NCBI RefSeq assembly: GCF_022539505.1
Contig: NC_061513.1
Span: 181,070,017-181,134,016, forward strand
Length of the DNA: 64,000 bases
Source: Lolium rigidum
Taxonomy: Eukaryota; Streptophyta; Magnoliopsida; Poales; Poaceae
Reading direction: 5' to 3'
The notes below the pieces were generated by a model, which did no database searches, was not told the origin of the DNA, and worked only from the letters and a program-made list of their open reading frames with translations. Of this stretch, positions 12,437 through 24,871 are shown piece by piece. Position numbers and translations under genes: made by a program. Position 1 is the stretch's first letter. Each line of letters starts with the position of its first letter.

Positions 12437-13191
12437 TATAAACTTGATTTGGTGACATATAATTGAGGGAAACTACCATAGGAACTTGCTAGAGTACTAA
12501 TCATGCATCAAAACTAGTTTCTACCACTTAGAACAAGCATGCAAGCTCACTAAACATGTTACCTACAGCAGCAAAATATTTAAGATATACTTCACCAAAC
12601 AAAATTCTACTTGGATAATCGAAGGAGTCACATACCGAAGAGCAAATGTGCCAAATTTCAGACAGAAATCTGGGCTGACCAAAGAGATCGAGAAATCTGG
12701 AGTTCTTGAGCAAAAACACGAGTGAGAGGAAGCTAGTGTCGATTTTTTCGGGAGAGAGAAGAGTGTGGGAGGAAGAGATGCTAAAGTGGGGTAAAGGGGG
12801 GCCCACACACCAGGGTGGCGCGCCCCCTTGCTGGCCGCGCCAGCCTGTGGGTGCCACCACGGGGTGCCCCACTGGTCACCCCAGGTGCTCCCAGGTGCCT
12901 CGTCGAAAAATAGGACCAACAGTATAATTTTTGTGAATTTTTGAAAACTTTGAAAAATGCACATTTCTGGGTATTAAATTTATTATTACTGGCCAGGAAA
13001 ATTTTTGAAATCTCTAATTAACTAAGGAACTTTGCAAAATAAAAGTGCTACAACAACTAGAGCAAGTGGAGGAAGAAAGAGATGTTGTTTACCTCCTCTA
13101 TGCATATAAAAAGTATTTGTTAACAAGGTTGATCAAGTCTTGCCACCAAATAAATTTTACATAGCATAAGAAGAAATAAACCTCAAATCAA
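12437..13191 (-). other. Non-coding spacer where Athila pol would be expected
   Basis: Between protease and second ORF there is no RT, RNase H or integrase motif in any frame. On the minus strand a GC-rich stretch (12900-12780) is followed by CT-rich leader-like DNA (12770-12700), resembling an internal 5' UTR before the spliced second ORF. Deletion of pol fits the layout but the joint is not visible. Confidence 0.55.
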
Positions 13192-15834
13192 TCATGTTAC
13201 CTTGAATTGTATTGATATGGATCCAATCATAAGAGTTTGATATTCTTCTTTAGGCTCATATATTGGACAATCGATAGTTCCCACCTTGATAGTTCTCACA
13301 TTAGAAATTGTATTAACTCCACATGCTTTTTCAATCCTCTTGGGGAAATAGACGGTGTGCTCCCTATCATCAACATTGAAAGTAACCTTTCCTTTATTGC
13401 AATCAATAACAGCCCCTGCGGTGTTAAGAAAAGGTCTCCCAAGAATAATAGACATATTATCATCTTCAGGCATTTCCAACACAAAAAATCAGTTAATATC
13501 AAGCAGCTTATTAGTAACTTGAACAGGAACATCCTCACATATACCAACAGGAATAGCAAGTAGATTTATCAGCCATTTGCAAAGATATATCAGTAGGTAT
13601 CAACTTATCTAAGTAAAGTCTCATATAAAGAGAAAAAGGCATAACACTAACACCGGCTCCCAAGTCACATAGAGCAGTTTTAACATAATTATTCTTAATA
13701 GAACAAGGAATAGTAGGTATACCTGGGTCGCCCAACTTCTTTGGAACTTTGCCATTGAAAGAGTAATTAGCAAGCATAGTGGAAATTTCCTCATTGGGGA
13801 TTTTCCTTTTTTAGTAACAATATCTTTCATATACTTTGAATAAGGAGGCAATTTAATAGCATCAGTTAAAGGGATTTGCAAGAATAAAGGTTTCATCCAA
13901 TCACAAAATTTATTATAGTGTTTTTCTTCCTTTGATTTTAGTTTCTTAGCAGGGAAAGGCATTTGCTTTTGCACCCAAGGTTCCCTTTCATTACCATGTT
14001 TCTTAGCAATAAAATCTTCTTTAGTATACTTTTTATTTTTATCTTGCTTTTCAGGTTCATCTTCAACCTCTTCTTTATCAGAAGCATCATTCTTATCATT
14101 ACCATTATTATTATCATGTTCATTACCACTTTCAGTTTCAGCATCGGAAATAGAAATACTATTAGGATCATTAACAGGTTCAGATGATTCTACAACATTT
14201 TTATGTTTCTTCTTCTTTTTCTTGGCAGGAGCTCTAGGTTCAATGCGTTGCGAATCTTGTTCAATTCTTTTGGGATGCCCTTCAAGATATAGAGGATCCT
14301 GGGTAGAGACACCACCTCTAGTTGTTACTTCATAAGCATGTTTCTCTTTAGAATTATTTTGTAATAAGTCATTTTGCACTTTAGTGAGTTGATCAATTTG
14401 AGTTTGAACCATTTGAAAATGTTTAACAAGCATCTTAACATCATTGGAGGTTCTCTCCACAATATCATGCAAATTGCTAATAGCTTGAGAATTTTCCATT
14501 AGCTGGTTTTCTACTCTCATATTAAAATTTTCTTGCTTAACAATATAATTATCAAACTCATCTAAGCATTGAGCAGGAGGTTTTGAATACGGAATATCTT
14601 CCCTAGTAAAGCGCTTTAGGGAATTTACCTCAATCATGGATGAAGGGGGAATTATCTCACATATGTCTTCTATGGGAGGCAGATTCTTCACATCTTCAGA
14701 TTTAATACCTTTCTCCTTGAGAGACTTCTTGGCTTCCCTCATATCTTCATCATTCAATTTAATTAAACCCCTCTTCTTCAATATTGGCGTTGGAATTGGT
14801 TCGAGCGTAGTCCAATCATCATGATTCCGGCCTATTTTAGCCAATAATTCTTCAGACTTCGTCCGGAGTTCTTTTCCCGAAAACACAACCAGCACAACTA
14901 TCCAGGTATGCCCTAGACTCAATGGTTAGTCCACTATAAAATATATCAAGTAAATCATTCTTTTCTAAATCATGTCCAGGTCGAGCTCTGATAAGAGAAC
15001 AAAATCTTGCCCAAGCCTCAGGCAATTTCTCTTCATCTCCCTCTGTAAAGCAACATGTTGAGCACTAGCAGGAAAGTATTTTCGAAAGAAAACATCACGC
15101 AAATCAGTTGGATTTTTAATAGAACCAGGAGGCAAATTATTATACCAAGTTTTAGCATCATCCTTTAATGAGAAAGGAAAAATTTTAGCGACAAAATAAG
15201 TAAGCATCTTGATATCATCAGAAAACAAGCTACTCATAGAAGAAAGTTCAATCATGTGTTCTACAGCACTTTCTTTTTCAGTACCACAAAAGGGTGCTTT
15301 CTCTACAATAGCTATATGAGATAGATCAAGAGAAAAATCATAATCTTTATCCTTAATGCATATAGGAGATGTGGCAAATTTAGGATCAGGGGAGATAACT
15401 TATGTCTAACGAGATATTGTGTGAGAAACTTTTTAATTTTACTTGCATCAGCAGTAGCATTGCATCTATTAATAAGATCATCATTAAGCTCCACATAATC
15501 TTCATCAGGATCATCACTAGAATAATCAAGTTCAGGTGAATTAACAGGTGTAGTAGAATCAGGAGTTTCAGCATTTTCAATTTGTCTAGACCTAGCAATT
15601 GTAGCATCTAGAAAGGATCCCAATGAACTACTATCATCAAGCACAGCAGAAATATTATCAATATTATGAGAGTTTTCAGATTCAGCAGAAGTACCAGCAT
15701 GTGAAGCATGTGGTGGTGAAACAAGTCTATCAATCACAGTATGGTGAATCAAGAGCAGCAGAGGTACTCAGAGTTGTACCTTTTCTTGTAGTGGATGGTA
15801 ATATGGCGACTTTAGGATCGCGAGTTTTACCCAT
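13192..15834 (-). pseudogene. Athila-type gag and aspartic protease, frameshifted
   Basis: Translation starts at the ATG at 15834 (MGKTRDPKVAIL), 56 bases after the primer site. The frame breaks near 15750 and several more times. Blocks in order: N-terminal region (15834-15312), the retrotransposon gag domain with KTWYNNLPPGSI and FFRKYFPAS (15255-14965), a charged lysine/asparagine-rich linker (14240-13950), then a protease region with CDLGAGVSVMPFS (near 13670) and IILGRPFLNTAGA (13455-13420). Gag packages RNA; the protease would cut the polyprotein. The usual protease triad DTG/DSG reads DLG here, as is common in this family. It ends at 13192 without continuing into RT. Confidence 0.75.
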
Positions 15835-15889
15835 GATGGAGAATTTGCAGCGAACAATATAAATCCAAGTGAACTTCCAAATAAAGCTA

Positions 15890-15915
15890 TGCTCCCCGGC
15901 AACGGTAGCCCGATC
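15890..15915 (-). other. Athila primer-binding site, degenerate
   Basis: On the minus strand ACCGTTGCCGGGGAGC precedes gag. It matches the Athila-group leader GCCGTTGCCGGGGA (recalled, tRNA-primed), with changes at its 5' side. It marks where a 5' LTR should end. Confidence 0.5.
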
Positions 15916-16980
15916 TTCTCAGTAAGCAACGGTGGTGATGATTATCACGGGGTGATGGCAGCGGAGATACACGACGATGAAGTGGATGATAACTTGTATG
16001 ACGCAATGAGATCTCTCGATTGGTCCCTGTCGCCAATGCAACAGCTCTCAACCCTGCAAGATATTCGCAACTCCACACACTTGCGCACGTAGCCGCCGAC
16101 CACGAAGCGGTAAGTTGCAACCGTCTAATTCCCAATGGAACAACAGATCACACAAGACTTTTTCAGGATCTACACAATATCAAGCAATATGGTGTAGGGA
16201 TTCAATAGTTTTGCTAGAGCAAACAACTAAGAACTAGGGTTTATCTTAAACGTGGTCTAAAGCAGCTAGGGGGCGTCCTGGGCACTTATATAGGTGTCCG
16301 GGACGAGTTCTGGTCGAAAAGATACAAGAAAAACCGACCCAGAATAGATCTGGTCGAGACAGACTCGGACGAATCCGGTCTGGAATCCGGTCAACCGGGC
16401 CAGGGACCGGGTCGGCCGGTCTGGCGTCCGGTCAACCGGGCGGCAACCGGAAACTTTGCAACTTTCCGGTTTGTGCCCGGTACGAGAAATCTCATCCGGT
16501 TGGCGGCCGGTTGGCGACTGGTCGACCGGGACTGGGACCGGGCTGGCCGGTCTGGGGGCCGGTCTGACCGGGTTCTGGACCGGCCTGGACGTCGTCTTCT
16601 ACTCTCGCGCATGCCTCCCGCTCCTCCCTCGCGCGACCATGAGATATCTTCATGTCCAGCTCCATGTCCAGCTTCACGTCCATCTTGACGTCCGTCTTCA
16701 TGTGCAGCTGCTCCTCTACTCCTCGTGCGACGCTTGTCTCCTCTTGATACCTGATGATACATAAGTAATAGGATTTAGGCAGTATAAAGTTCTCATCAAT
16801 CAAAGTACCATTTAGAAACAAGTTCACCTGTTGTTTAAGTAGCTTCGCACGAGCCCTTGTAATTGGTCCAATCCGAACTTCATTGAACTTGAGCTTCACA
16901 GCAGGTTCATCTTCATTTATCAATGACGGAGGTAGTGGTGTAGTAGGGATGTCCTCATCACTTTCAGCAGCAAGTAAATC
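15916..16980 (-). mobile_element. Gypsy-type polyprotein end plus CCGGTC-rich LTR fragment
   Basis: On the minus strand the first part (16975-16750) encodes a polyprotein C-terminus with GPITRARAKLL, a motif seen at the end of gypsy-type polyproteins. An open frame continues through a degenerate DVKMDVKLDMELDMK repeat (near 16715-16655). Then come about 300 bases dense in CCGGTC/GACCGG (16620-16330), a TATA box (TATATAAG, 16292-16285) and an AACCCTAG leader. The layout is U3-TATA-R as in an LTR. It abuts the Athila primer site at 15915 instead of an Athila LTR. Either it is the 3' end of another element or the Athila copy is a recombinant. Borders are uncertain. Confidence 0.5.
16285..16292 (-). 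promoter_or_regulatory. TATA box of the CCGGTC-rich gypsy LTR
   Basis: TATATAAG on the minus strand follows the CCGGTC cluster by about 40-50 bases and precedes a leader starting near 16255. The position fits an LTR promoter. Confidence 0.5.
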
Positions 16981-17532
16981 TCACACATAGTGACATGCGT
17001 TTCACCTTCTTTTTTTTTGCCCCGTAGCAAGTAATTCTCACTGCCAAGCTTCTCACTGTCTTAAAAATGTTAGTGCCTAAATCAAATTCATGGGCCTCTC
17101 AGTTTACTATGTGCTCACTCTAATTGAGCACTTCTAAGCTGTATTTTACCTTTCCATCACTGATCTGTGAATTCTGCTTCAATACCATCTCTGCAGTCTT
17201 GCATATACCATTGTTTCTATTACATGCCTGTGGAAGAAAAATCATAGACGAGTTGAAAAGTTGGTCTCAGATATCAAAATTTATAGTTACATTGTTATTA
17301 AAATTATTGCAGAGTTGCTGATTTTCTTATAAGTTTTTAGAATCTGCTCATCCTTTTTTATGCTTGATATGGGGAGTACATGTTAATTTAAAATACTAAT
17401 AAAATGATGCCTCCTATTTATTTTGGGTTTTGCACAACCTGGCTATTAAGGAGGGTACAGAAACGAGGCAAAGCCGTACACAAAAAAGTTATATGTTCAC
17501 TAGGATTACTGCTTCAATTGTTTAGTGTTTCT
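16981..17532. other. Unassigned AT-rich segment left of the copia element
   Basis: About 550 bases without a gene. It is the left flank into which the copia element inserted, so it is continuous with the sequence that resumes at 29204. It may be the left part of a Helitron whose 3' end is at 31666. A TC dinucleotide preceded by A occurs at 16979-16981, but no convincing Helitron 5' signature is seen. Confidence 0.4.
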
Positions 17533-17537
17533 AATCT
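17533..17537. repeat. Target site duplication, left copy (AATCT)
   Basis: The five bases before the 5' LTR match the five bases after the 3' LTR (29199-29203) exactly. This fixes the copia element's ends. Confidence 0.95.
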
Positions 17538-18843
17538 TGTAAGGGTATTTTACCCTTATCCATTATTTTGGTATCTATGACACCGTGCTAGAGTATTTGG
17601 ACTAATACATGTCTACAAGATGACTTTCAGGTATTAGCCAAAGAGGTAGGATGGTGTAGCAATGGAACAAAAAGGCAACGGGAGACCCCCAATTCGACGG
17701 AATATCAGCAAGAGTTTCGCAGCCCAGCCGGTCCCGGATCCGGTCGGACCGGCCCTGGCACCGGACAGCCCGGTCGCCAACCGGACCCTCAACCGGTGCC
17801 ATCCGGGCAAGATCCAGTAAAGAAGGCGAGCCCTCCGGTCACCAGCCCGGTTTCGGACCGGCTGCTCCGGTCCATGGCCCGGTCTGACCGGGCACCAGAC
17901 CGAGCGGCCCGGTCAGCCACCGGACTCTGCGCCTGTGACATCCGGGCGCCATCCAGTAAGCTCGAAGCTCTGCCGGTCAAGACCCGGTCCCGGCTCCGGT
18001 TGGAAACCGGCCGGCCCGGTCTGTGGCCCGGTCTGACCGGGCTGTGGACCGGCCTGTCCGGCGCCAAATCCGGTCGACCGGGTTTCTCGACGAATCTGCT
18101 GATGTGGCAAGTGACCAACGGCCAGTTTTTGAGAACACTATAAATACCCCTTCTTCTACCTTGGAAGGGTTAGGCAACATACTATAAACTCGTTCTTGAG
18201 CTCTCTCTCCTTACTCCATTGCTAGAAACACCAAAAGCCTCGGATCTCCCTCCTCCTCCACCCAAACTCAAATCCCTCCGGGAATCACTAGAGGAGGACC
18301 CGATCTACCGTTCTACCAAGCCAAATCTCATTCCCCCTTGTATTCATTGAGAAGCTTGCTTCCTAGGGTTCCTTGGAAACCCTAGGTGGGCAAGAGGAGT
18401 CCGGAAGCATCCGGGCTCGTGGATTTGCTCCGGGCAAGATTGTGAAGGTTTGGAGGCTACCTCAAAGTCTACCACAAGTGAGTGAGCTATTCCTTCGTGG
18501 GATAGGCTCCGGAGAATAGGGTGAGCCTTCGTGGCGCGGGGAATCCTTCGTGGGACCTCCACTCCTCCAAACGTGACGTACCTTGTTGCAAAGCAAGGGA
18601 ACACGGGAATACATCCTCGTCTCCGCGTGCTATCGGTTATCTCTAACCGAACTCCTTACTTGTGACTTAACTGCCTGTGAGAGCCTTCGTGCTTGAGTTA
18701 GTTGTATCCTCATATAGGTTGCTTCACCTAGTTTGCATTAGGCTCATCTTTATATTCCGCAAAGCCTAACATTGCAAAGAAAGAATTAAAATTTGTAGAA
18801 ACCTATTCACCCCCCCTCTAGGTTTACCATCTCTATACTTTCA
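17538..18843 (+). repeat. 5' LTR of the copia element
   Basis: U3 (17538 to about 18138) holds a dense CCGGTC/GACCGG cluster between 17730 and 18080. A TATA box TATAAATA lies at 18139-18146. The transcript start is likely about 30 bases downstream. R/U5 contains CT-rich leader DNA and ends in a C-run and CTATACTTTCA. Confidence 0.9.
18139..18146 (+). promoter_or_regulatory. TATA box of the copia 5' LTR
   Basis: TATAAATA stands about 60 bases after the last CCGGTC motif of the U3 cluster. The same box is at 28490-28497 in the 3' LTR. Confidence 0.7.
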
Positions 18844-18845
18844 AT

Positions 18846-18857
18846 TGGTATCAGAGC
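18846..18857 (+). other. Primer-binding site (initiator methionine tRNA type)
   Basis: TGGTATCAGAGC follows two bases after the 5' LTR end. It is the usual plant copia site complementary to the 3' end of initiator tRNA-Met. Confidence 0.9.
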
Positions 18858-18896
18858 CTGGACTCTTATTAAGGGCTTCACCGCCTTAAGAGTGAG

Positions 18897-21513
18897 ATGG
18901 ATAAACTCTTCGAGGGTCTAGATGACGACTCTAACCTTTCGGTTAAAGAGATGAAATCTAGACTCTTGGCATATGATGCCGAGAAGAAGAAAAAGGAGGA
19001 TGAGCTACAAAACCAAATGACGAAATGACTCGCCATGCTTAAGAACCTAACTCGCGGGTGGAGCTCCTAGTGGGGCTTCGGTCTCTAAGGAATCCTACCA
19101 TGATGTTAACCATGACTATCCCGAAACACTTCACCCATGCCTCATATAAACCATAGTGGGACCGTTCCCCATTACGATGGAACTCACTTTCCACATTGGA
19201 AATCTGCTATGGAATCTCATATTCGCAGCTGCGAGTGTGGAGCTATGGGAGCTCATTGTTCATGGACATCGGGAGCCACAAGATCCTACTCGGTTGACCT
19301 CCACCGAGTTCTACAACCGTCAACTCAATGCATCCGCACGTGACAAGATTAGAAGTGGCATCAACCGCAAGCTTCTTGATCAAGTCGATGACATTGTCTC
19401 CGCTAAAGAGTTGTGGGATCGGATCGTAGTACTCCAAGAGGGAACCGATTTGATCCAATCAGCTCTCTATGAGACCGCAAAGCAAGAAGCCTACCAGTTC
19501 ATGATTCGAGATGGAGAAACCGTATTCGATGCCTATGCTAGGCTTGGTGCTCTGAAAGTAAGGGTCAAGGGACTTGGTGCTGAGAAGTACAATGACGGAT
19601 TCGAGATGAACGAAGCCTTCATAAAATCCAAGGTCATTGCTATGATTGCCGTCAAACAAGAAGACACCAACCTTGGACTCAACTTGCAAATCATGACCAA
19701 GAGTGCCGATCTCAACTCCGATGATTTAGTCTCCTATGTGGCCGCCAATGAAAGCATGGCCAAAGCCGGAAAGAGGCTCAAGGCAATGAACCGTGTTGAT
19801 GAAGCCTCACACAACCATGAAGCGTCACACAACCTTGCTCTCAAAGCTAGAGCCGACCATGAAAGCAAAGAAGACTATGAAATTGAAGAAGAAGAAGAGA
19901 TGACTTCAACTAGTGACATGGCTACCGACTTTGCTTTCTTTGCCAAGAAATACAAGGCAAAGTTTCCAATGCTCCTCAATGACAAGAAGAAGAAGAGAAC
20001 TTGCTACAATTGTGATGAAGATAGCCACTTTGCAAATGAGTGCCCTTATGAGAAAAGGGTAGACAAGCCAAGATTCATCAAAGGGGTCAAGCCAAGATTG
20101 AAGCCAAACCCAAGCAACGATCGATTCAAGAAGAACAAGGGAAGAGCTTTTGTTGGAGCCGAGTACTTGTCCAATGATGAAGATGAAGATGAGGAGAAGG
20201 AGGCCGGGGTGGCCGGTTTGGCTTTCTCCAAGCCCGGGTCACTCTTCACATATGACTACTCCAAGGACTACTCCACGGAGAATGATGTTGGTTCCTCCTT
20301 CATGGCAAGAATCACTCAAGATGATGACTCCGATGACTCTTCCCCCTCTACACTCGTTGGCTCTTGTCTTATGGCAAGGGAAACCAAGGTAATGGAATCT
20401 CCACCTTCCCTATCTAGTGTTCTTGATGATGAAAATGAAAATCAAGATGAACTAATTGTGCTTAAGGAACTTTACAATGTTAGATGCACCCTTCGTGGTG
20501 ATGCTCTTGTCAAGTTTGATTTCTTGATGGACTCTCTCAAAGAAAAGGATGAGTCCATTGAGGAATTAGAATATCAATTGAATGAAAAGGAACGGAGATT
20601 CAATCTCCTAAGACAAGAGCTAAAAACCGAAAGGTGCATATCTCAAGGCCTTAAGCAACAAATTGAAACCTATGAACTTGATAAAGTTAAGGACCTAGAA
20701 ACTATTGATAGGGCTCAATCTTTGACTCAAGTGCTCCATACCTCAAAAGAGGAACTTGAAGTTGCTCATGCTTCTCTCACTAGGGATCTTGACCACCTTG
20801 AAAGAGCTAACAAGCTTGTAAAGGATGAGCTCAAGAAACTTGGAGAGAACCATGACCTACTCCAAGAAACCTACATGAAAGCACTTGAATCAATGAAGGA
20901 TCCCATTGTTGTTGAAAAGCATGCTAGTCCCTCTACATCTTTTACTAGTGAGCATGCTAAGCTTGTTGAGGAACATGTTCGTTTACAAGAGGAACTCTCT
21001 TTGCATGTTGAGACCAATGCATATCTTGAATCCTTGGTGACTAAATATGGTCTCGACTATCATCCTAATGAATCCTCTTGTGAGCATGCATCTATTCTTG
21101 AGGAAAATGTTAGGTTAACAAAGGAACTTGCAAAGTTCACCACCGCCAAGAACAAGATGGGATTGGATGACCTCTTGAGTAAGCAAAGGTCAAACAATCA
21201 AAAGTATGGACTTGGATATGTTCCCAAGTCTCACAAGAAGAACAACTACAAGAAGGAGAAACCCGCTCAAGATAAGAACAAGAAGGTCACTAACAATGGC
21301 AAAGCCTCAAAGGGCAAAGCCACTAGTGGTGACCGCACGGGGCCAAACGATCACTATGCATTATTTGTTGATTATTATGGTGATGTCTATGCTAACTATG
21401 TTGGCCCTCCTAATGGCTATGCTTATAGAGGGTACTCAATTTGGGTACCAAAAGATATTGTTGCCATTGCAAAGGAACCCATTAATCGATGGGTTCCTAA
21501 ATCCTCTACTTGA
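18897..21513 (+). pseudogene. Copia gag, long SIRE-type, frameshifted at its N-terminus
   Basis: Gag forms the virus-like particle. An ATG at 18893-18897 begins MDKLFEGLDDDSN; this frame stops near 19027. More shifts follow before 19240. From about 19240 one frame runs to the TGA at 21511-21513. A UBN2/DUF4219-type region includes HFPHWKSAMESHI (near 19180) and FYNRQLNASARDKI (19310-19350). A CCHC zinc knuckle CYNCDEDSHFANEC lies near 20000-20045. The C-terminal half is a predicted coiled coil rich in Glu, Lys and Leu (20500-21130), typical of SIRE gags. It ends with IWVPKDIVAIAKEPI. Downstream pol is in another frame, with stops in both frames within 40 bases. Confidence 0.85.
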
Positions 21514-21548
21514 TTTTGTAGGGGTATTCCTCCGGTGGTCCAAAATGG

Positions 21549-24500
21549 GTGTTTGATAGTGGATGCACCAATCATATGACCGGAGGAAAAGGTGTGCTTG
21601 ATCAATTCATTGAAGATATCAACAAGAAGTCAAGCATTACCTTTGGTGACAACTCAAAGGGAAAGGTACTTGGGTATGGCAAGGTAGCAATCTCTAAGGA
21701 CTTGTGTCTTGAGACGGTTATGCTTGTTGAACACCTTGGCTATAACTTACTTTCTATATATCATCTTGCCGATGCCGGTTACAATTCATATTTCACTAAA
21801 TATTATGTGCAAGTCTTTAGGAGCGACAATCTCAAATTGGTCCTTGTTGGATATGTGGAGAACAACCTTTACGTGGTTGACCTCTCGAAAGAGAGCCCCT
21901 CCTTCTCCACATGTCTAATGGCGGCCAAGCATGACGAAGGTTGGTTGTGGCATCGCCGCCTTGGTCATGTTAACATGAGGAATCTTAAACAACTCCTAAA
22001 GGGTGAGCATATTGTGGGACTAATCGTCGTTTCTTTTGAGAAAGATCGTGTTTGTAGTGCATGTGTAGCCGGAAAGCAACTCAAGAAGAAGCATCCCATC
22101 AAGAGTATTGTTTCCACATCTAGGCCTTTGGAGCTCCTTCATTTGGATCTCTTTGGGCCATCACATTATGATACTCTTGGTGGGAGCAAGTATGGACTTG
22201 TCATTGTTGATGATTACTCAAGATACTCTTGGGTCTTTCTCCTCAAGACTAAGGACGAGACCCATAGAGAGTTCATCACCTTCGCCAAGAAAGCTCAACG
22301 TATGTATGAATCCGAGATCAAGGCAATTAGGACCGACAATGGCACCGAGTTCAAGAACTACACTATGCAAGAGTTTGTTGATGATGAGGGCATCAAGCAT
22401 GAGTTTTCGGCGCCATACACCCCTCAACAAAACGGCGTTGTTGAAAGGAAGAACCGGACTATCATTGAGATGGCAAGAACCATGTTGAGTGAATTCAACT
22501 CACCCCACAACTTTTGGGGAGAAGCCATCTCTACTGCCGTCCACTACTCCAACCGGCTCTTCCTCCGTCCCCTCCACAACAAAACCCCATACGATCTCCT
22601 TACCGGTAACAAGCCTAATGTCACGTATATTCGTGTCTTTGGATGCAAATGCCTTGTTAAGAACAACAAAGGAAAGCTCGGTAAATTTGAAACTAGAACC
22701 ATAGAGGGTATATTTGTTGGATATGCGGAGAACTCTCACGCCTATAGATACTACAACCGGTCCTCCGGGACTATTGAAGTATCTTGTGACGTGGTGTTAC
22801 GGGAGGATAATGGCTCCCAAGTGGAGCAAGTTGTTCCATGTGTTGCGGGTAATGATGATGATCCATCTAGTGCCATCAAGCATATGGGCATTGGACACAT
22901 CCGGCCCATGGAGGTTCATAATGATGATCAAGATGATGGAGTAGATGTTTCAAGCACGCCACAAGTGGAGCCTAGCTCAACTCAAGCCGAACCATCAAGT
23001 GCAACTCAAGAACCATCCTCTACTCAAGATGAGTCTCAATCCGAAGAACAAGAAGAAGATCCTCATTCCATGGAGCAAGATCATGATGACGATCAAGAAA
23101 CATCCTCAACTCATGATCAAGCTCAAATGGTCCCTCATGATCAAGTACTAGCAAGAGATGAATTCATTGATCATGAAGGAACCGTTCGGAAGATCAAGGC
23201 TGCTACAAGGGAAAGCGACATGAAAGTGGATCAAGTCCTTGGTAGCATCTCAAGAGGAGTGGTAACTCGTAGACACCATGCATTACTTATCACTTATTGT
23301 CAACATCATGCTTTTGTGTCTAGTTTTGAACCACTCAAGGTACATGAAGCCTTGGTTGATCCGGATTGGGTAATTGCCATGCAAGAAGAATTGGAGTGTT
23401 TCACTCGCAATGAAGTATGGTCTCTAGTTGAGAGACCCAAGGATCATCGCATCAATGTCATTGGGACCAAATGGGTATTCAAGAACAAGCAAGATGAGAA
23501 TGGCATTGTTATACGAAACAAAGCAAGGTTAGTGGCGCAAGGGTTTGCCCAAATAGAAGGTATGGATTTTGAGGATACCTTTGCGCCGGTAGCCCGTCTT
23601 GAAGCTATTCGTCTTTTGCTTGCATTTGCATCCTTCCACAAATTCAAATTATATCAAATGGATGTGAAAAGTGCATTTTTGAATGGTCCCCTAAAAGAAA
23701 CCGCATATGTGGCACAACCCCCGGGTTTCGAAGACCCATGCCGACCCAACCACGTGTATTTACTCCATAAGGCACTCTACGGTCTCAAGCAAGCTCCACG
23801 TGCTTGGTATGAGTTCCTTAGGGATTTCTTACTACATGATGGGTTTTGCATGGGTACGGTCGATTCCACCCTTTTCACCAAGCGGGTTAAAGGGGTGGCC
23901 TCTTTATATGTCAAATATATGTTGATGATATTATCTTTGGTGGAACTAACCCCAATCATAACAAAGCTTTTGAGCTATTGATGACTAGGAAATTTGAGAT
24001 GTCCATGATGGGAGAGTTGAAGTTCTTTCTAGGCTTCCAAGTGAGGCAACTTGCAAAAGGCACCTTCATCTCTCAAGAAAAATATGTGAAGGACATGCTC
24101 AAGAAATTCAACATGACCAATGCGAGTCCAATGAAGACACCCATGCCCGTAAAGGGGCAACTTGGTTCATGTGACGGTGAGAAGGATGTGGACATAAAGG
24201 TATACCGCTCCATGATAGGATCCTTGCTCTACCTTTGTGCCTCTAGGCCGGATATCATGCTAAGTGTAGGGATGTGTGCTCGTTTTCAATCCGCTCCCAA
24301 GGAGAGCCATTTAGTGGCGGTCAAACGGATACTAAGATACCTTGTTCTCACTCCTACTCTCGGGCTATGGTATCCAAAGGGGTCAACCTTTGAACTCATT
24401 GGCTATTCGGATTCCGATTGGGCCGGTGATAAGGTTGATCGGAAGTCTACCTCCGGGGCTTGCCAATTTATTGGCCGGTCATTGGTGAGTTGGTCATCCA

Positions 24501-24871
24501 AGAAACAAAACTCCACCGCCCTATCCACCGCCGAAGCCGAATACATATCCGCGGCATCTTGTTGCACTCAATTGTTATGGATGAAGCAAACCTTGAAAGA
24601 CTATGGTGTGTCTCTTGGTACAGTGCCTCTTCTTTGTGACAATGAAAGTGCAATAAAGATCGCCAACAACCCGATTCAACATTGTCGCACCAAACATATT
24701 GACATTCGCCATCACTTCCTACGTGATCATGTTGCCAATAAGGATATTGATCTCACTCATGTGGGAACAACCTACCAATTGGCGGATATTTTCACTAAGC
24801 CTTTGGATGAAGCCCGCTTTGTTAACTTGAGAGGAGAACTTGGTATTCTTGATCCTAAAAACTTGGATTGA
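21549..24871 (+). pseudogene. Copia pol: protease, integrase, reverse transcriptase, RNase H
   Basis: Domains in order: protease with [10 protein letters not shown] (21552-21581); gag-pre-integrase with HRRLGHVN (near 21950-21975); integrase core with [15 protein letters not shown] and [14 protein letters not shown] (22138-22455), which carry the catalytic D, D and E; an acidic linker (22850-23170); RT with [11 protein letters not shown] and [12 protein letters not shown] (23520-23685). The catalytic YVDD block at 23918-23929 lies in a different frame from the upstream RT, so a one-base indel between about 23880 and 23915 inactivates it. The second frame (23978-24871) carries the RT end, RNase H (SDSDWAGDKVDRKSTSG) and the RTKHIDIRHHFLRD block. 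The domain order, integrase before RT, is diagnostic of copia. Confidence 0.92.

Larger units (their letters stand above)
7620..15915 (-). mobile_element. Non-autonomous Athila-type gypsy element
   Basis: Read on the minus strand, the order is primer-binding site, gag plus protease (15834-13192), spacer, a second ORF (12415-11290), long 3' non-coding DNA, polypurine tract and 3' LTR (8945-7620). Reverse transcriptase, RNase H and integrase are absent between protease and second ORF, where only about 750 non-coding bases lie. The primer site, the gag N-terminus and the GATACGTCC-type LTR start fit the Athila/Sabrina group of grasses. It must have been moved by a relative's enzymes. The 5' LTR is not its own in this window: a different LTR sequence abuts at 15916. 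Confidence 0.75.

Noticed and set aside
17730..18080. CCGGTC cluster as a CRISPR array
   Set aside because: Motif spacing is irregular, there are no uniform spacers or cas genes, and the context is a plant LTR.
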